A stretch of 64,000 bases of DNA from Pusillimonas sp. TS35. Its GTDB lineage: Bacteria > Pseudomonadota > Gammaproteobacteria > Burkholderiales > Burkholderiaceae_B. Made by a program: the position numbers and the translations under genes. Below are positions 16,885 through 26,224 of this stretch, in pieces. The stretch is taken from positions 248,001 to 312,000 of the forward strand of contig NZ_WWER01000007.1 of the NCBI RefSeq assembly GCF_009857885.1, read 5' to 3'. Positions within the stretch are counted from its first letter, which is position 1. Each line of letters starts with the position of its first letter. A model generated the notes under the pieces. That model ran no database searches, was not told the DNA's origin, and was given only the letters and a program-made list of their open reading frames with translations.

Positions 16885-18201
16885 TCACTGCGCTTGCGCC
16901 ACAGGCAAGCGGATTTCCGCGACGGTTCCACCCTCGGCATCCTGCCGAAGTTCGAAACTGCCGCCAAAACGCCTGACGATCGCATCGACGATGGACAAAC
17001 CCAGGCCGCTGCCCTGCCCCGGGCCCGCGCGCCAGAAGCGCTGGACGACGAATGGCCTGTCCTTGGCCCAGAGCCCCTGGCCCGTGTTGTGCACGGCAAA
17101 GCGGCACATCGCCTCATCGGGCTCCACGCACAGCAACACTGTCGTCCCCTCCGGCGAGTAGCGCAGCGCATTGTCGAGCAGGTTGCGCAACGCGGTAATC
17201 ACCAGCACCGGCGGCATGTCGATCAGGCAGTCGGGCGCTTGCGCCCGCAGGCATATGCGGCGCGCCCCGGCGGCGGGAATATCATCGATGGCGAAGCGGG
17301 CGATATCCTTGGCATAGGCGATGTCCTGGCCTTCAAAATCGAACGGCCCCTCGACGCGAACCAGCATAAGTAACTGCTCCAGCGTGCGCTGCAGGCGTTG
17401 GACGCCCTGCTCAGCATTAGCCAGGGCGATCGCCCTGTCTTCACCCTGCGCCAGGCGCGCAACCTGGATGTGCGTCTTGACCACAGTCAATGGCGTACGC
17501 AGCTCGTGCGCCGCGTCGCCGGCAAATCGGCGCTCACGTTCGATAGCGCGCTGGGTGCGGTCGAGCAGCGAGTTAATAGTCTGCACGAGCGGCGTGAGTT
17601 CGGCCGGCAGCCTCGACAACGAAAGAGCATCGGTTGCTTCGGGTTGACGCCGGGCAAGCACTTGGCGCAATGACTCGAGTGGCGCCAGACCTTTGCGTAT
17701 GCCGAACCATAGCACCACCAGGCTGCCCGCCATGGCGACAAGTACAGGAAGAATGGTGGACAGCAAAATTTTGCGCAGCAGCGCAAGCCGGTTTTCGACC
17801 CTGTCAGCGGCTGTCACCCGTTTGCCCGCCTGTTCGAGCGTATAGCTGCGCCAGCGCACCCCATTGATCGTGCGGGTACGGTAGCCGACGCTGACGGCGC
17901 CCAGCCCTTCGGGGCTGTCCAATGTACGGGCAATCACCCCCCCGTTCAGCATGCGAATCTCACACGCCACACCGTCTTTCGCAATCACATCCAGAATACT
18001 GCGCGGCTCGGATGACGCGGCGCCCGGCCCCGAAAAATCAGCGACCAACCCGGCCACCATGCTCGCGGAGGCAGCCAGCCTACTGTCGAGTGCGCGGCGG
18101 AACTCCGCCCGCACATCGGCGTACATCCAGACCGACGTCGCCAGCCACAGCACGGTATAAGACAGGCCGATAATGACCATGAGCCGCAAGCGCAGGGTCA
18201 T
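16885..18201 (-). CDS. Sensor histidine kinase, TctE/QseC type
   Basis: A 438-residue inner-membrane kinase with two transmembrane helices (about 7-27 and 148-170) enclosing a periplasmic sensor region of about 120 residues. The H-box is ERRFAGDAAHELRTPLTVVKTH, then the N-box LRNLLDNALRYSPEG and the G2 box GQGSGLGLSIVDAIVRRFGG. Its start overlaps the preceding regulator stop (ATGA), so the pair is co-translated. Nearest recognised types are the QseC and TctE kinases; the signal is unknown. Confidence 0.9.
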   Translation of the reverse strand: MTLRLRLMVIIGLSYTVLWLATSVWMYADVRAEFRRALDSRLAASASMVAGLVADFSGPGAASSEPRSILDVIAKDGVACEIRMLNGGVIARTLDSPEGLGAVSVGYRTRTINGVRWRSYTLEQAGKRVTAADRVENRLALLRKILLSTILPVLVAMAGSLVVLWFGIRKGLAPLESLRQVLARRQPEATDALSLSRLPAELTPLVQTINSLLDRTQRAIERERRFAGDAAHELRTPLTVVKTHIQVARLAQGEDRAIALANAEQGVQRLQRTLEQLLMLVRVEGPFDFEGQDIAYAKDIARFAIDDIPAAGARRICLRAQAPDCLIDMPPVLVITALRNLLDNALRYSPEGTTVLLCVEPDEAMCRFAVHNTGQGLWAKDRPFVVQRFWRAGPGQGSGLGLSIVDAIVRRFGGSFELRQDAEGGTVAEIRLPVAQAQ

Positions 18202-18863
18202 GGACCAGCCTCTCCGAGCCGAAAGCCTACGCCCCGTATGGTTTCGACGATATGGGGCCCCAGCTTGCGCCGCAGATGGTGGATGTGGACATTGATCGCG
18301 TTGCTTTCGACATCACCTTCCATGCCGTACAAGCTGTCCTTGACTTGTTCGGGCGTGAGGATGCGGCCGGGGTTATTCAGCAGCGCCTGCAACAGCGCGA
18401 ACTCGCGCCGCGACAGTTCCACCGGCTTGCCGGCCAGCAAGACCCGCTGATCGGCCGGATTGACACACAGGAGGCCATGCTGCACAACATTGGCGCTGCG
18501 CCCCGCCGCTCGGCGCAATAATGCCTGCAGGCGGGCCACAAGCTCGCCGAGGTCAAAGGGCTTGAGCAGGTAATCGTCCGCGCCGGACTGCAGGCCCGCA
18601 ATACGGTGCTCGATGGCGTCACGTGCGGTAAGAATGAGAACGGGCAACGACTGTCCGCCGCTGCGCAGCCGTGCCAGCAGGCTCATCCCGTCTTCGTCAG
18701 GAAGGCCGAGATCCAGCACCACGATATCGAAATGGCCTGTGGCCAGCGACGTTTCGGCAGCCTGCGCACTGCTGACGTGATCAACGGTCATGGCGTGCAG
18801 GCGCAGGCCGGCGGAGATGCCGCTGGCCACAAGTGCGTCGTCTTCAATCAACAGAACATGCAT
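18198..18863 (-). CDS. OmpR-family response regulator, TctD/QseB type
   Basis: A 221-residue regulator. The receiver has IEDD at 7-10, phosphoacceptor Asp51 in VVLDLGLPDEDG and LLKPF with the conserved Lys. The C-terminal winged helix (about 125-221) ends with ESNAINVHIHHLRRKLG and a GVGF-containing wing (VETIRGVGFRLG). The start is the ATG giving MHVLLIEDDA; a longer upstream frame is out of register with the family. It is the first gene of the pair, so it is read from the divergent gap shared with the PIG-L gene. Confidence 0.92.
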   Translation of the reverse strand: MHVLLIEDDALVASGISAGLRLHAMTVDHVSSAQAAETSLATGHFDIVVLDLGLPDEDGMSLLARLRSGGQSLPVLILTARDAIEHRIAGLQSGADDYLLKPFDLGELVARLQALLRRAAGRSANVVQHGLLCVNPADQRVLLAGKPVELSRREFALLQALLNNPGRILTPEQVKDSLYGMEGDVESNAINVHIHHLRRKLGPHIVETIRGVGFRLGEAGP

Positions 18864-19119
18864 GACATCCAGATAAAAACAAGTGTTGCGGAGAGGCACG
18901 ACAGCCACGGGCGGCCGTTGACGCTGACACCCGCGGCATGCGGCATCCGCGTCGTGCTGCGCAACCGCCATCATAGGCCATACATGGCACCGCCTGTGAG
19001 CGTAATCCCTAGTGTTCGAACTCGCTGAAAAGCCGCCTTATTCAGCAAGCTGACAACTGCGCTCCGTTATACTCCTTCGCGTCCATAAGCGCGCGGGCGG
19101 CCAGCCCGGCAATGGCTGT

Positions 19120-21336
19120 ATGATGCCTACCCTTCCGGCTCGACTCGTCCGCCTGCTTGCTGCAGCCATCCTGTGCGCAGCCGCGCATGCCGGCGCATAC
19201 GCCGACACGGCGGCAACGGTGGCATTACCCACCGCCCCAAGCGCAACAACCGCGCTTCCAGTTCCAATAGCCAACGCAGCGGCAACGGTATCGCCCGCCC
19301 CCGCTACCTGCAATTTCCTCAAAGACTTGGCTTTTGTCGCGCACCAGGACGACGATCTGCTGTTCATGAACCCCGATCTGCGCGATGGCATCGCAGCAGG
19401 CGGCTGCTTGCGCATGGTGTATCTGACCGCCAGCGATCGCGGCGAGGGGAACCCATACATGCTGGGACGCGAGCGCGGCGTGCGTGCGGCTTATGCCTAT
19501 ATGGCCGGCGTGCCTGACCAGTGGCGCGAAGACAGCGTCGTTGTCGGGCATCACCATATCGCCCGCTTTACGCTGCAGGGCAACCCACGGGTGGAGCTAT
19601 GGCATTTGCGGTTGCAGGATCCCTGGCTGGGCCGCGGCTGGGGCAGCCTGACCCCACTGAGCCAAACGGAATCCGTGTCCGGTGCGGTCGTCGAAACACT
19701 TGGCGACTACCGCGAGCAATACACCCGTGCCGATCTCGTCGCTACGCTCGCGGCCATCATCCAGGCTTACCAGCCCACCTCCGTGCGGCACCTGGACGAC
19801 ACGATCAGCGTACCCTACACCCAGCTTTGCTGGCGCTGTGCCGGGCATGACCACCCCGATCACATCGCCAGCGCACGCCTGGTGCGCGACGCCATGCTGC
19901 TGGCACCGGGCACTTATGCGGAAATCGGGTACGTGAATTACCCCACCCAGGAACGAACGGCTAATTTAAGCAATTCAGAAACCAGCCTTAAGGCGGACGT
20001 TTTCAGGCATTACGCCTGGAATGACTACCGCTATTGCGCGCGCGCCGACACCTGCAACGAACCTGCGGGGCCGGCGGCAGCATGGGTGGGCCGCACCTAT
20101 TTCGTTTCACGCCGCAACACCCCGCCGGCCGCCCTGCTGGACGCCCAAGGCGGCCTGTTGCTGGCCGCGCCTGGCGAATACAACAACGCAGTCAATATAT
20201 GGCAGGGCGGAACAATGGGTTGGCATGCCTTGGGCGGGCGCACTGCCAGCCCGGTGCTTGCCGTCGCCGGCACAGGCGGCCAAGCGGGTTTGATTTCCCG
20301 GGATACGCTGGGCCATCTCTGGTACAACCACCAACTCGCGGGTACTGCCTGGTCTGGCTGGCAGCCCCTGGGCGGACGTCGCACGCCACACCTGCCAGCG
20401 CAGACGGCCGCAGGCGCCCCCGCCCTACTGCTGCTGGCCAACGACGGGTTGTACTACTGGGCAGCCCTGCCTTCGCATACCCACACTTGGAGCAGTTGGC
20501 AGCCCCTGCCGCCCCTGCCGGGCGCCACGCGCTACACCGCCCTGCTGCGCGAACCCAGCGGCGGCCTGCGCGCCTTCGCGGCTGACTCCCAGGGGCGTCT
20601 GTACACCCTGGCTTGGCATAACACAACGGCCGGAGCCGTATGGCAGCATGTGGCCGCACCTGCCATACAGGGCGACATGGCTGTGATACGCGATGGCGCT
20701 GGCGATGTCGAGCTGTACCTGCGCAAACGCGACGATGGGCATCTACTGCGCATGACTGGCCGCTACCGCAATCCAGCCGCGCCGCGCATCATCCCGGCAA
20801 TGCTTGCCAACCACCAAGGCGCAATCGCCGCGCCCGCCCTGGGCGCGGCCGCCGCGCACCTTACACCGTCCGCCCCCTCCCTGCCCCGCAGGGCCGACAC
20901 GCTGGACTGGCTGGGCACAAGCGACCTGGGCATCGTTTTCAGCGGCCCACCCGCCATCGCCCTGAACAGCGCAGGCAATGTCATGGTCGCCACACTGGAA
21001 ACCCCAGGCGGCGCGCTGTGGCTGACAGAGGCCGGGCAGCCACAGCGCCTGCCTGCCATCGCCGCCTCGCCACCTGCCCTGCTGACCTCCAACGCCGGCA
21101 CGTACATCATCGCGCGGGCCACAGGCCCGACGCAGCACTACGAAATGCTCATGCGCCAACATGATGCCTGGCGGCCTTCGGCCACCGCCTCACCCCTTGC
21201 CTTTGGCGGCGGTGCATATCGCAGCACACCTGTTGGCACGCAGCATGCTCCGGCAGCCATCGCGACGCCCCTGAGCGTCCCGACGCACACCGTGTCACTC
21301 AATATAGGCAACGCTAGCGCCCACGCCGCGCCATAG
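19120..21336 (+). CDS. Exported PIG-L family deacetylase fused to a C-terminal beta-propeller
   Basis: A 738-residue protein with a signal peptide (about 1-28), an Ala/Thr/Pro linker, then a PIG-L (LmbE-like) domain of about 65-330. The zinc and catalytic motif AHQDDDLLF is at about 74-82 and the late His motif CAGHDHPDHIASARL at about 240-254. PIG-L enzymes remove acetyl from N-acetylglucosaminyl groups. The remaining 400 residues show repeated blades rich in Trp/Gly (GWHALGGR, GWQPLGGR, WSSWQPLPPL) resembling PLL-type lectin propellers. A secreted deacetylase carrying its own glycan-binding propeller is the likely reading; the substrate is unknown. It is transcribed divergently from the two-component system. 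Confidence 0.82.
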   Translation: MMPTLPARLVRLLAAAILCAAAHAGAYADTAATVALPTAPSATTALPVPIANAAATVSPAPATCNFLKDLAFVAHQDDDLLFMNPDLRDGIAAGGCLRMVYLTASDRGEGNPYMLGRERGVRAAYAYMAGVPDQWREDSVVVGHHHIARFTLQGNPRVELWHLRLQDPWLGRGWGSLTPLSQTESVSGAVVETLGDYREQYTRADLVATLAAIIQAYQPTSVRHLDDTISVPYTQLCWRCAGHDHPDHIASARLVRDAMLLAPGTYAEIGYVNYPTQERTANLSNSETSLKADVFRHYAWNDYRYCARADTCNEPAGPAAAWVGRTYFVSRRNTPPAALLDAQGGLLLAAPGEYNNAVNIWQGGTMGWHALGGRTASPVLAVAGTGGQAGLISRDTLGHLWYNHQLAGTAWSGWQPLGGRRTPHLPAQTAAGAPALLLLANDGLYYWAALPSHTHTWSSWQPLPPLPGATRYTALLREPSGGLRAFAADSQGRLYTLAWHNTTAGAVWQHVAAPAIQGDMAVIRDGAGDVELYLRKRDDGHLLRMTGRYRNPAAPRIIPAMLANHQGAIAAPALGAAAAHLTPSAPSLPRRADTLDWLGTSDLGIVFSGPPAIALNSAGNVMVATLETPGGALWLTEAGQPQRLPAIAASPPALLTSNAGTYIIARATGPTQHYEMLMRQHDAWRPSATASPLAFGGGAYRSTPVGTQHAPAAIATPLSVPTHTVSLNIGNASAHAAP

Positions 21337-21375
21337 TCCGCGAAGCCGCACTGCCCACGCACGCCGCGCGGAGCG

Positions 21376-22296
21376 TTAACCGCGCAGCAACGCATCCTGC
21401 GCATAGCCAGCCGCGGACTCCCGGATCTGAACGATGAAATGGCTGAGCGCCATCGACAAGGCGCGGCGGTTATAGGCAATCGCAAGATGGGCCTGCGGCA
21501 CCGCCTCGTCTGCAATCCGCACGTACGCCACCCCTTCGGCCCGCAGCTGCTGCATAGTGTGCGGCACCAGCGAAACCCCCATGCCTGCGGCCACAAACGT
21601 GATCACTGATGTCATCTGCGGCACCTCGACCCTTACCTCCGGTTCAAATCCGCAACTCGCGCACGCCTGGACAACGGCGTCGTAGATACCGGTCCCCACC
21701 TTGCGTGGGTAGAAAATGAACGGTTCGCCGTTCAGATCGCGCAGACTGATAGCGGCTCGGCCCGAGAGGCGATGCGCGCTTGGAAGCACGGCCACCATGG
21801 GTTCATGCAGCAGCGTTTCGATCTGCACATCGGCGGCTGACGGTGCCGGTGCGCGGATAAAGGCCAAGTCAGCCTGGCCGTCCCTGACAGCGCTGACCAG
21901 CTCATTGGTGGTGCGCTCCAGCAAGGTAATGGCGACGCTTGGAAAACGCTCTCGGCAGGCATGTATGACGCGGGGCACGAAGGGATGAATACTCGCTGAC
22001 ACGGTAAACCCGACTGTCAGCGTGTCGATCTCGCTTCGCCCCACACGGCGCGCAGTCTCGACCGCGCGATCTGCGCTCTGAAGCAATCGCGTGGCCTCAT
22101 CGAGAAAGGCCTGCCCCGCCTCGGTCAGTTCCACGCCCCGACGCCCTCTGAGCAGTAAAGTCACGCCGAGCTCGCGCTCGAGCTGCTGGATCTGCTGGCT
22201 GAGCGGCGGCTGGCCTATCCCGAGCCGCTCCGCCGCGCGGGTGAAGTGCAGCTCTTGCGCCACCGCCACGAAGTACCGAAGATGCCTCAGTTCCAT
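21376..22296 (-). CDS. LysR family transcriptional regulator
   Basis: A 306-residue LTTR. The N-terminal helix-turn-helix reads MELRHLRYFVAVAQELHFTRAAERLGIGQPPLSQQIQQLE, close to the CatM/BenM subgroup, followed by the effector domain (about 90-300, beginning LTVGFTVSASIHPFVP). It is divergent from the hydrolase-Bug-isomerase-lactonase operon and probably controls it; the inducer would be an intermediate of that pathway. It converges with the PIG-L gene across a 39-base gap. Confidence 0.92.
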   Translation of the reverse strand: MELRHLRYFVAVAQELHFTRAAERLGIGQPPLSQQIQQLERELGVTLLLRGRRGVELTEAGQAFLDEATRLLQSADRAVETARRVGRSEIDTLTVGFTVSASIHPFVPRVIHACRERFPSVAITLLERTTNELVSAVRDGQADLAFIRAPAPSAADVQIETLLHEPMVAVLPSAHRLSGRAAISLRDLNGEPFIFYPRKVGTGIYDAVVQACASCGFEPEVRVEVPQMTSVITFVAAGMGVSLVPHTMQQLRAEGVAYVRIADEAVPQAHLAIAYNRRALSMALSHFIVQIRESAAGYAQDALLRG

Positions 22297-22322
22297 ATCA
22301 ATAACATATCAAATCATCTTTT

Positions 22323-22341
22323 TCATATATTGGACGAATGA
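22323..22341. promoter_or_regulatory. Candidate LysR operator
   Basis: TCAT-N11-ATGA fits the T-N11-A dyad typical of LysR-type sites. It lies 27 bases before the regulator start and about 77 bases before the hydrolase start, the expected position for autoregulation and activation. Confidence 0.35.
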
Positions 22342-22417
22342 TACAACCCTTCGTAGTATTACAGCATTGCGTCAATCGGGCGCACCGCCTCCACGCCTCC
22401 TAGAACGGAATTACGCC

Positions 22418-23260
22418 ATGCCTATCGTCTCCCGCGCCGATTCTCCCTCCCTGCACTACACACTTTGTGATTACACCGACCCTTGGACGGATGCACCCTA
22501 TCTGTTTCTTCAACACGGCTACGGGCGCAACGGCGGCTTCTGGTTCCAATGGGTTCCACAGCTGTGCCGTCATTTCAAAGTGATTTGCCCGGATCTTCGC
22601 GGACATGGACAGTCTGATCGGGCATTCGACCTGGATACAGGGTTCACGCTCGAAACCCTGAGCGATGATGTAATCGCCATCGCAGACTCTCTCGGCATCA
22701 AGCAGTTTCATTATGCGGGCGAATCCATCGGCGGACTGGTCGGCCTGGCCGTTGCTGGTCGATACGCAAACAGAGTCGCAACGCTGACCAACATATCCGG
22801 CCCCGTATTCATTTCGCAAGGTGCCCGAACCGCTTATGCGCTGGGCCAGGGTTCTTGGCCCGATGCCGTCCGCAAACTTGGCCCGCGCGAATGGCTGGAC
22901 CGCACAAATGCTTCGACCCGCTTTCCGCCCCAGACCGAGGCGGGCTTCCTGGCATGGTATACGGCAACTGTAGAAAAAACAGGTACGGACGTCCTGGCGG
23001 CTTTGGCCCAGTTTGCGCTCGATGCCGACGCCACCCGTTACCTTGCTGATATCACTGCACCCACGCTGTGCCTCTACCCCCAACAAGGCGCCATTGCCAA
23101 CCGCGAACAGCAGGAAACATTGGAACGCCACGTAAAGAATCTGACCATTCAACAGGTCAGCACAACCTACCACATGATTCAGCACATCGTGCCTGACGAG
23201 TGCACTGCCATGCTCCGGGCCCATATTGCCCGTAATTCGTCCAATGGAGACAAACAATGA
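22418..23260 (+). CDS. Alpha/beta hydrolase (enol-lactonase-like)
   Basis: A 280-residue cytosolic hydrolase. The oxyanion-hole segment FLQHGYGRNGGFW (about 30-42), ICPDLRGHGQSD, the nucleophile elbow AGESIGGLVG (Ser about 103) and a late His in YHMIQHIVPDE are in order, resembling 3-oxoadipate enol-lactonases. The start is the ATG giving MPIVSRAD; the frame is open far upstream but that part overlaps the divergent regulator. Its stop overlaps the next start (ATGA). Being first in an operon with a LigI-like lactonase suggests ring-fission or lactone hydrolysis. Confidence 0.85.
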   Translation: MPIVSRADSPSLHYTLCDYTDPWTDAPYLFLQHGYGRNGGFWFQWVPQLCRHFKVICPDLRGHGQSDRAFDLDTGFTLETLSDDVIAIADSLGIKQFHYAGESIGGLVGLAVAGRYANRVATLTNISGPVFISQGARTAYALGQGSWPDAVRKLGPREWLDRTNASTRFPPQTEAGFLAWYTATVEKTGTDVLAALAQFALDADATRYLADITAPTLCLYPQQGAIANREQQETLERHVKNLTIQQVSTTYHMIQHIVPDECTAMLRAHIARNSSNGDKQ

Positions 23261-24216
23261 TTAAACGGCTCGTATACACGCTGATCCTCTCGGCCACAGC
23301 CAGCACCGCGGCCATCGGGCAAGCCTTGCCTGACGGCCCGCTGCGCATGCTGGTGCCATTCTCCGCCGGCGGCTCCACAGACATTCTGGCCCGACTGATG
23401 GCCAATGAAATGGGAAACACGCTGGGTAGAACAATCGTGGTGGAAAACAAACCGGGCGCCGAAGGGTTTATTGCAGCCCGCGACTTGAAAAACAGCGCAT
23501 CCGATGGCCGCACCATGATGATGGTCACCACAAGCGTCTACGCCATCAACCCGGCCATCTTCTCGCAGATCCCATACTCGCCGGCCAAGGATTTCTCGAC
23601 CGTGGCCATGATTGCGTCATCGCCGAACGTATTCCTAGCGCCGTCCAATTCCCGCTTTAATTCGCTTGCAGACCTGCTCAAGCAGGCGGAATCATCCCCA
23701 GAAAGCGTGGCCTATGCAACCGGGGCAACCATGCATCTACTCAATGCAAAATGGCTGGAGGCCAAATCCTCAGCCAAAATGGTGAGTGTCCCTTACAAGG
23801 GTAGCGCCGCGGCGTATCCCGACCTGGTGTCGGGGCGCGTCGACTTCATGGTCGACCAGCCCTTGTCATCGATGTCGCTGATCAAGGACGGCAAGCTGAA
23901 GGTGCTTGCCGTCAGCTCGCAGAAACGCTGGGATCAGTTGCCAGACGTGCCAACCGTTGCGGAACAAGGGTTTCCGGATTTCGAGACAACGTCATGGTGG
24001 GCCGTGCTGACACCATCTGGCACGCCTCCCGAAACGATGAAGCAGTTGCACGCCGCCGCGGCCAAGGCGCTGGAAAGTGACGCAGTCAAGGAAAAGGTGC
24101 GCCAACTGGGCGCGGATATCGCCGCCTACAGTCTCGAGGACGGACAGCGCTACACCGCCGAAGAGCTCAAGAGATGGCAGAAGATCGCTGCGGAAGCCAA
24201 CGTCAAGATGAACTGA
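23257..24216 (+). CDS. Bug-type (TctC-like) periplasmic substrate-binding receptor
   Basis: A 319-residue exported protein with a signal peptide (about 1-23). Motifs of the tripartite tricarboxylate transporter receptors are present: LRMLVPFSAGGSTDILARLMA, VVENKPGAEGFIAARDL, VSVPYKGSAAAYPDLVSGRVDFM and KLKVLAVSSQKRWDQLPDVPT. These bind carboxylates and related acids. No TctA/TctB membrane genes lie near, so it must work with partners elsewhere or act as a sensor. It is translationally coupled to the hydrolase. Confidence 0.92.
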   Translation: MIKRLVYTLILSATASTAAIGQALPDGPLRMLVPFSAGGSTDILARLMANEMGNTLGRTIVVENKPGAEGFIAARDLKNSASDGRTMMMVTTSVYAINPAIFSQIPYSPAKDFSTVAMIASSPNVFLAPSNSRFNSLADLLKQAESSPESVAYATGATMHLLNAKWLEAKSSAKMVSVPYKGSAAAYPDLVSGRVDFMVDQPLSSMSLIKDGKLKVLAVSSQKRWDQLPDVPTVAEQGFPDFETTSWWAVLTPSGTPPETMKQLHAAAAKALESDAVKEKVRQLGADIAAYSLEDGQRYTAEELKRWQKIAAEANVKMN

Positions 24217-24235
24217 GAACGGTGCGCGAACGACG

Positions 24236-25048
24236 ATGCTCAAGCTGTCCGCCAATATTTCCCTGCTCTATCCCGATCTCCCGTTTCTGCAGCGTGTCGA
24301 AGCGGCCGCACAGTCGGGTTTCGGGGCTATCGAGGTTATGTACCCTTATGAGCACAACGCAGACGACCTCGCGCACGCACTGCGTAAATTCGGCCTGACG
24401 CTCTCTGTGCTCAATGCACCGCCAGGAGACTATGCGGCAGGCGAGCGCGGGCTCGCTGCCATACCGGGGCGTGAGCAGGACTTCCGCGACAGCATTACGC
24501 GCGCAATCGACTACGCCAACGTCACAGGCTGCCAAAATGTGCATGTGCTGACGGGCAACATTCCCGCGGGTGCGCCCAGCGAGGCTGTGCGCCAGACCAT
24601 GCTCGGCAACCTCATCTATGCGGCCGAGCGCTTCGCCCCCCATGGCATCGCGCTGCTGCTCGAACCGTTGAGCAGCCAGGTGCTGCCCGACTACTCCCTG
24701 ACACGGGTTGAAGCCGCCTCGGAATTGCTACAAGCGATCCGACACGCGGGATGCGCCAACGTGGGCCTACAGGTTGACCTTTACCACACCCAGATGGAGC
24801 AAGGTAATCTTGCGGCCCTGCTGCGGCGATATTGCGACGAGATCGACTACATCCAGATCGCGGGCGTTCCCGGCCGGCATGAGCCCACCGTCGGCGAGAT
24901 CAACTATCGCTATCTCCTGGATCTTCTCGCCTCGCAGGGTTTCGAGGGGTGGGTGGGCTGCGAGTACACCCCCCGCGAAGATACGGACACGGGCCTGGCA
25001 TGGGCGCGCAGTTGGGGGCTGTTGAATTCAACGGGACGCAAACAATGA
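24236..25048 (+). CDS. Hydroxypyruvate isomerase-like TIM-barrel protein
   Basis: A 270-residue xylose isomerase-like TIM barrel of the Hyi/OtnI family. It starts LKLSANISLLYPDLPFLQRV and contains LLLEPLSSQVLPDYSL (metal Glu), VGLQVDLYHTQM, IQIAGVPGRHEP and a final metal Glu in GWVGCEYTPRED. Such enzymes interconvert hydroxypyruvate and tartronate semialdehyde, or related 2-oxo/hydroxy acids. It follows the receptor by 19 bases and overlaps the next gene by 4, so it belongs to the operon. Confidence 0.88.
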   Translation: MLKLSANISLLYPDLPFLQRVEAAAQSGFGAIEVMYPYEHNADDLAHALRKFGLTLSVLNAPPGDYAAGERGLAAIPGREQDFRDSITRAIDYANVTGCQNVHVLTGNIPAGAPSEAVRQTMLGNLIYAAERFAPHGIALLLEPLSSQVLPDYSLTRVEAASELLQAIRHAGCANVGLQVDLYHTQMEQGNLAALLRRYCDEIDYIQIAGVPGRHEPTVGEINYRYLLDLLASQGFEGWVGCEYTPREDTDTGLAWARSWGLLNSTGRKQ

Positions 25049-25935
25049 GCACTGCACATACCGAGCCCCCGCTGTGCCTGCCGCCCCACAGCGAGCTTAC
25101 GCGTGCAGACTACACCTTGCCGGTGGGCGCCTGCGACACTCATGCCCACGTTGTATCGCCGGACACTACGCAGTTCCCACTGTCTGCTGATCGCAGCTAC
25201 ACACCTCAACCCGCACCAGAAGGCGACTATCTGCGAATGCTTGCCGCGCAAGGCATGACGCGCGGTGTACTTGTGCAGATCAGCGTCTACGGCACCGACA
25301 ACCGCTATATGCTCGATGTACTCAGGCGCCACCCCCAGCGCCTGCGCGGCGTGGCCGTGGTCAGCCCCGACGTTTCCGACGCTGAACTCGAAGCCATGCA
25401 TCGTGCCGGCGTCCGCGGCGTGAGGCTCAATGTGCTGTTCAAGGGCGGCATCGGATTTGATGCAATGGTGCGGCTGGCCCATCGCATACGCGATTTGGGC
25501 TGGCACATGCAGTTTCTGCTCGACGCCCGGCAACTGCCCGATCTCATGCCTCTGATGCAACGGCTTCCCATACCCGGCGTGCTCGATCATATGGGCCATA
25601 TGCCAGTTGCCGAAGGGCCTGATGCGCAAGGCCGGCAGGCGCTCCTGCACCTGCTCCAGGCGCATGGCTGGTGGGTCAAGCTTTCGGGTGCGTACCGCAT
25701 CAGCGACGACTGGCAAGCCTTTCGCGACGTCACAGCCTGGGCACAGACGTTGGCCAACGCAGCGCCCGACAATATCCTGTGGGGCAGCGATTGGCCCCAC
25801 GTACACATCAGCCGCATGGTGGATACCGGCATACTCAGGAACCAACTGGCGCAATGGATTCCCGATGAAACGCAGCGCCGCAAGACGCTGGTTGACAACC
25901 CCGCAAGGCTTTACGGCTTCGACACCGCTTCCTGA
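25045..25935 (+). CDS. Amidohydrolase, 2-pyrone-4,6-dicarboxylate lactonase (LigI)-like
   Basis: A 296-residue TIM-barrel amidohydrolase. Motifs in order are VGACDTHAHV (HxH), LVQISVYGTDN, GVRGVRLN, GVLDHMGHMP and NILWGSDWPHVH with the catalytic Asp. The pattern matches the LigI-type group, which hydrolyses 2-pyrone-4,6-dicarboxylate in protocatechuate and syringate breakdown without a metal. The start is the ATG overlapping the isomerase stop (ATGA). Together with the enol-lactonase-like first gene it points to a lactone or dicarboxylate intermediate. The exact substrate is unproven. Confidence 0.85.
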   Translation: MSTAHTEPPLCLPPHSELTRADYTLPVGACDTHAHVVSPDTTQFPLSADRSYTPQPAPEGDYLRMLAAQGMTRGVLVQISVYGTDNRYMLDVLRRHPQRLRGVAVVSPDVSDAELEAMHRAGVRGVRLNVLFKGGIGFDAMVRLAHRIRDLGWHMQFLLDARQLPDLMPLMQRLPIPGVLDHMGHMPVAEGPDAQGRQALLHLLQAHGWWVKLSGAYRISDDWQAFRDVTAWAQTLANAAPDNILWGSDWPHVHISRMVDTGILRNQLAQWIPDETQRRKTLVDNPARLYGFDTAS

Positions 25936-26071
25936 TCCTCCCTAGCCTGCAACGCGGCCATGGCTTGCCTGAGGCGTGAAAGCGGTGGGCCGCTGTCGGC
26001 AACGGGGCATAGCTTCGTCCCCGGTGTTTCGTCAGGGTATAGTTCCTGAACACGGCAGCCGCGACCGACGA

Positions 26072-26187
26072 CGCGTTCGCGATTCACGATGCGCGATGCG
26101 CGATTCATGGTTCGCGATGGGCGATTCACGATTCCTCATTCATAGCTGACGATTCGTCGTTCGCTGTTCGTCGCTCGTGATTCGCCT
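26072..26187 (+). repeat. Irregular GATTC/TTCG-rich repeat tract
   Basis: The gap of 289 bases between the lactonase and reductase genes ends in a low-complexity tract built from short words (CGATTC, TTCGCGATG, TTCGTCG). GCGATTCACGAT occurs twice exactly (26079-26090 and 26121-26132). Spacing is irregular and no coding frame is convincing. The first part of the gap (25936-26071) shows nothing recognisable. Confidence 0.6.
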
Positions 26188-26224
26188 GCCAACCTTGCAA
26201 ACAAACATACAGGGGCAATACGAA

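Noticed and set aside
26072-26187. Possible CRISPR array in the GATTC tract
   Set aside because: Repeated words are 6-12 bases with irregular spacing and no unique spacers of constant length.
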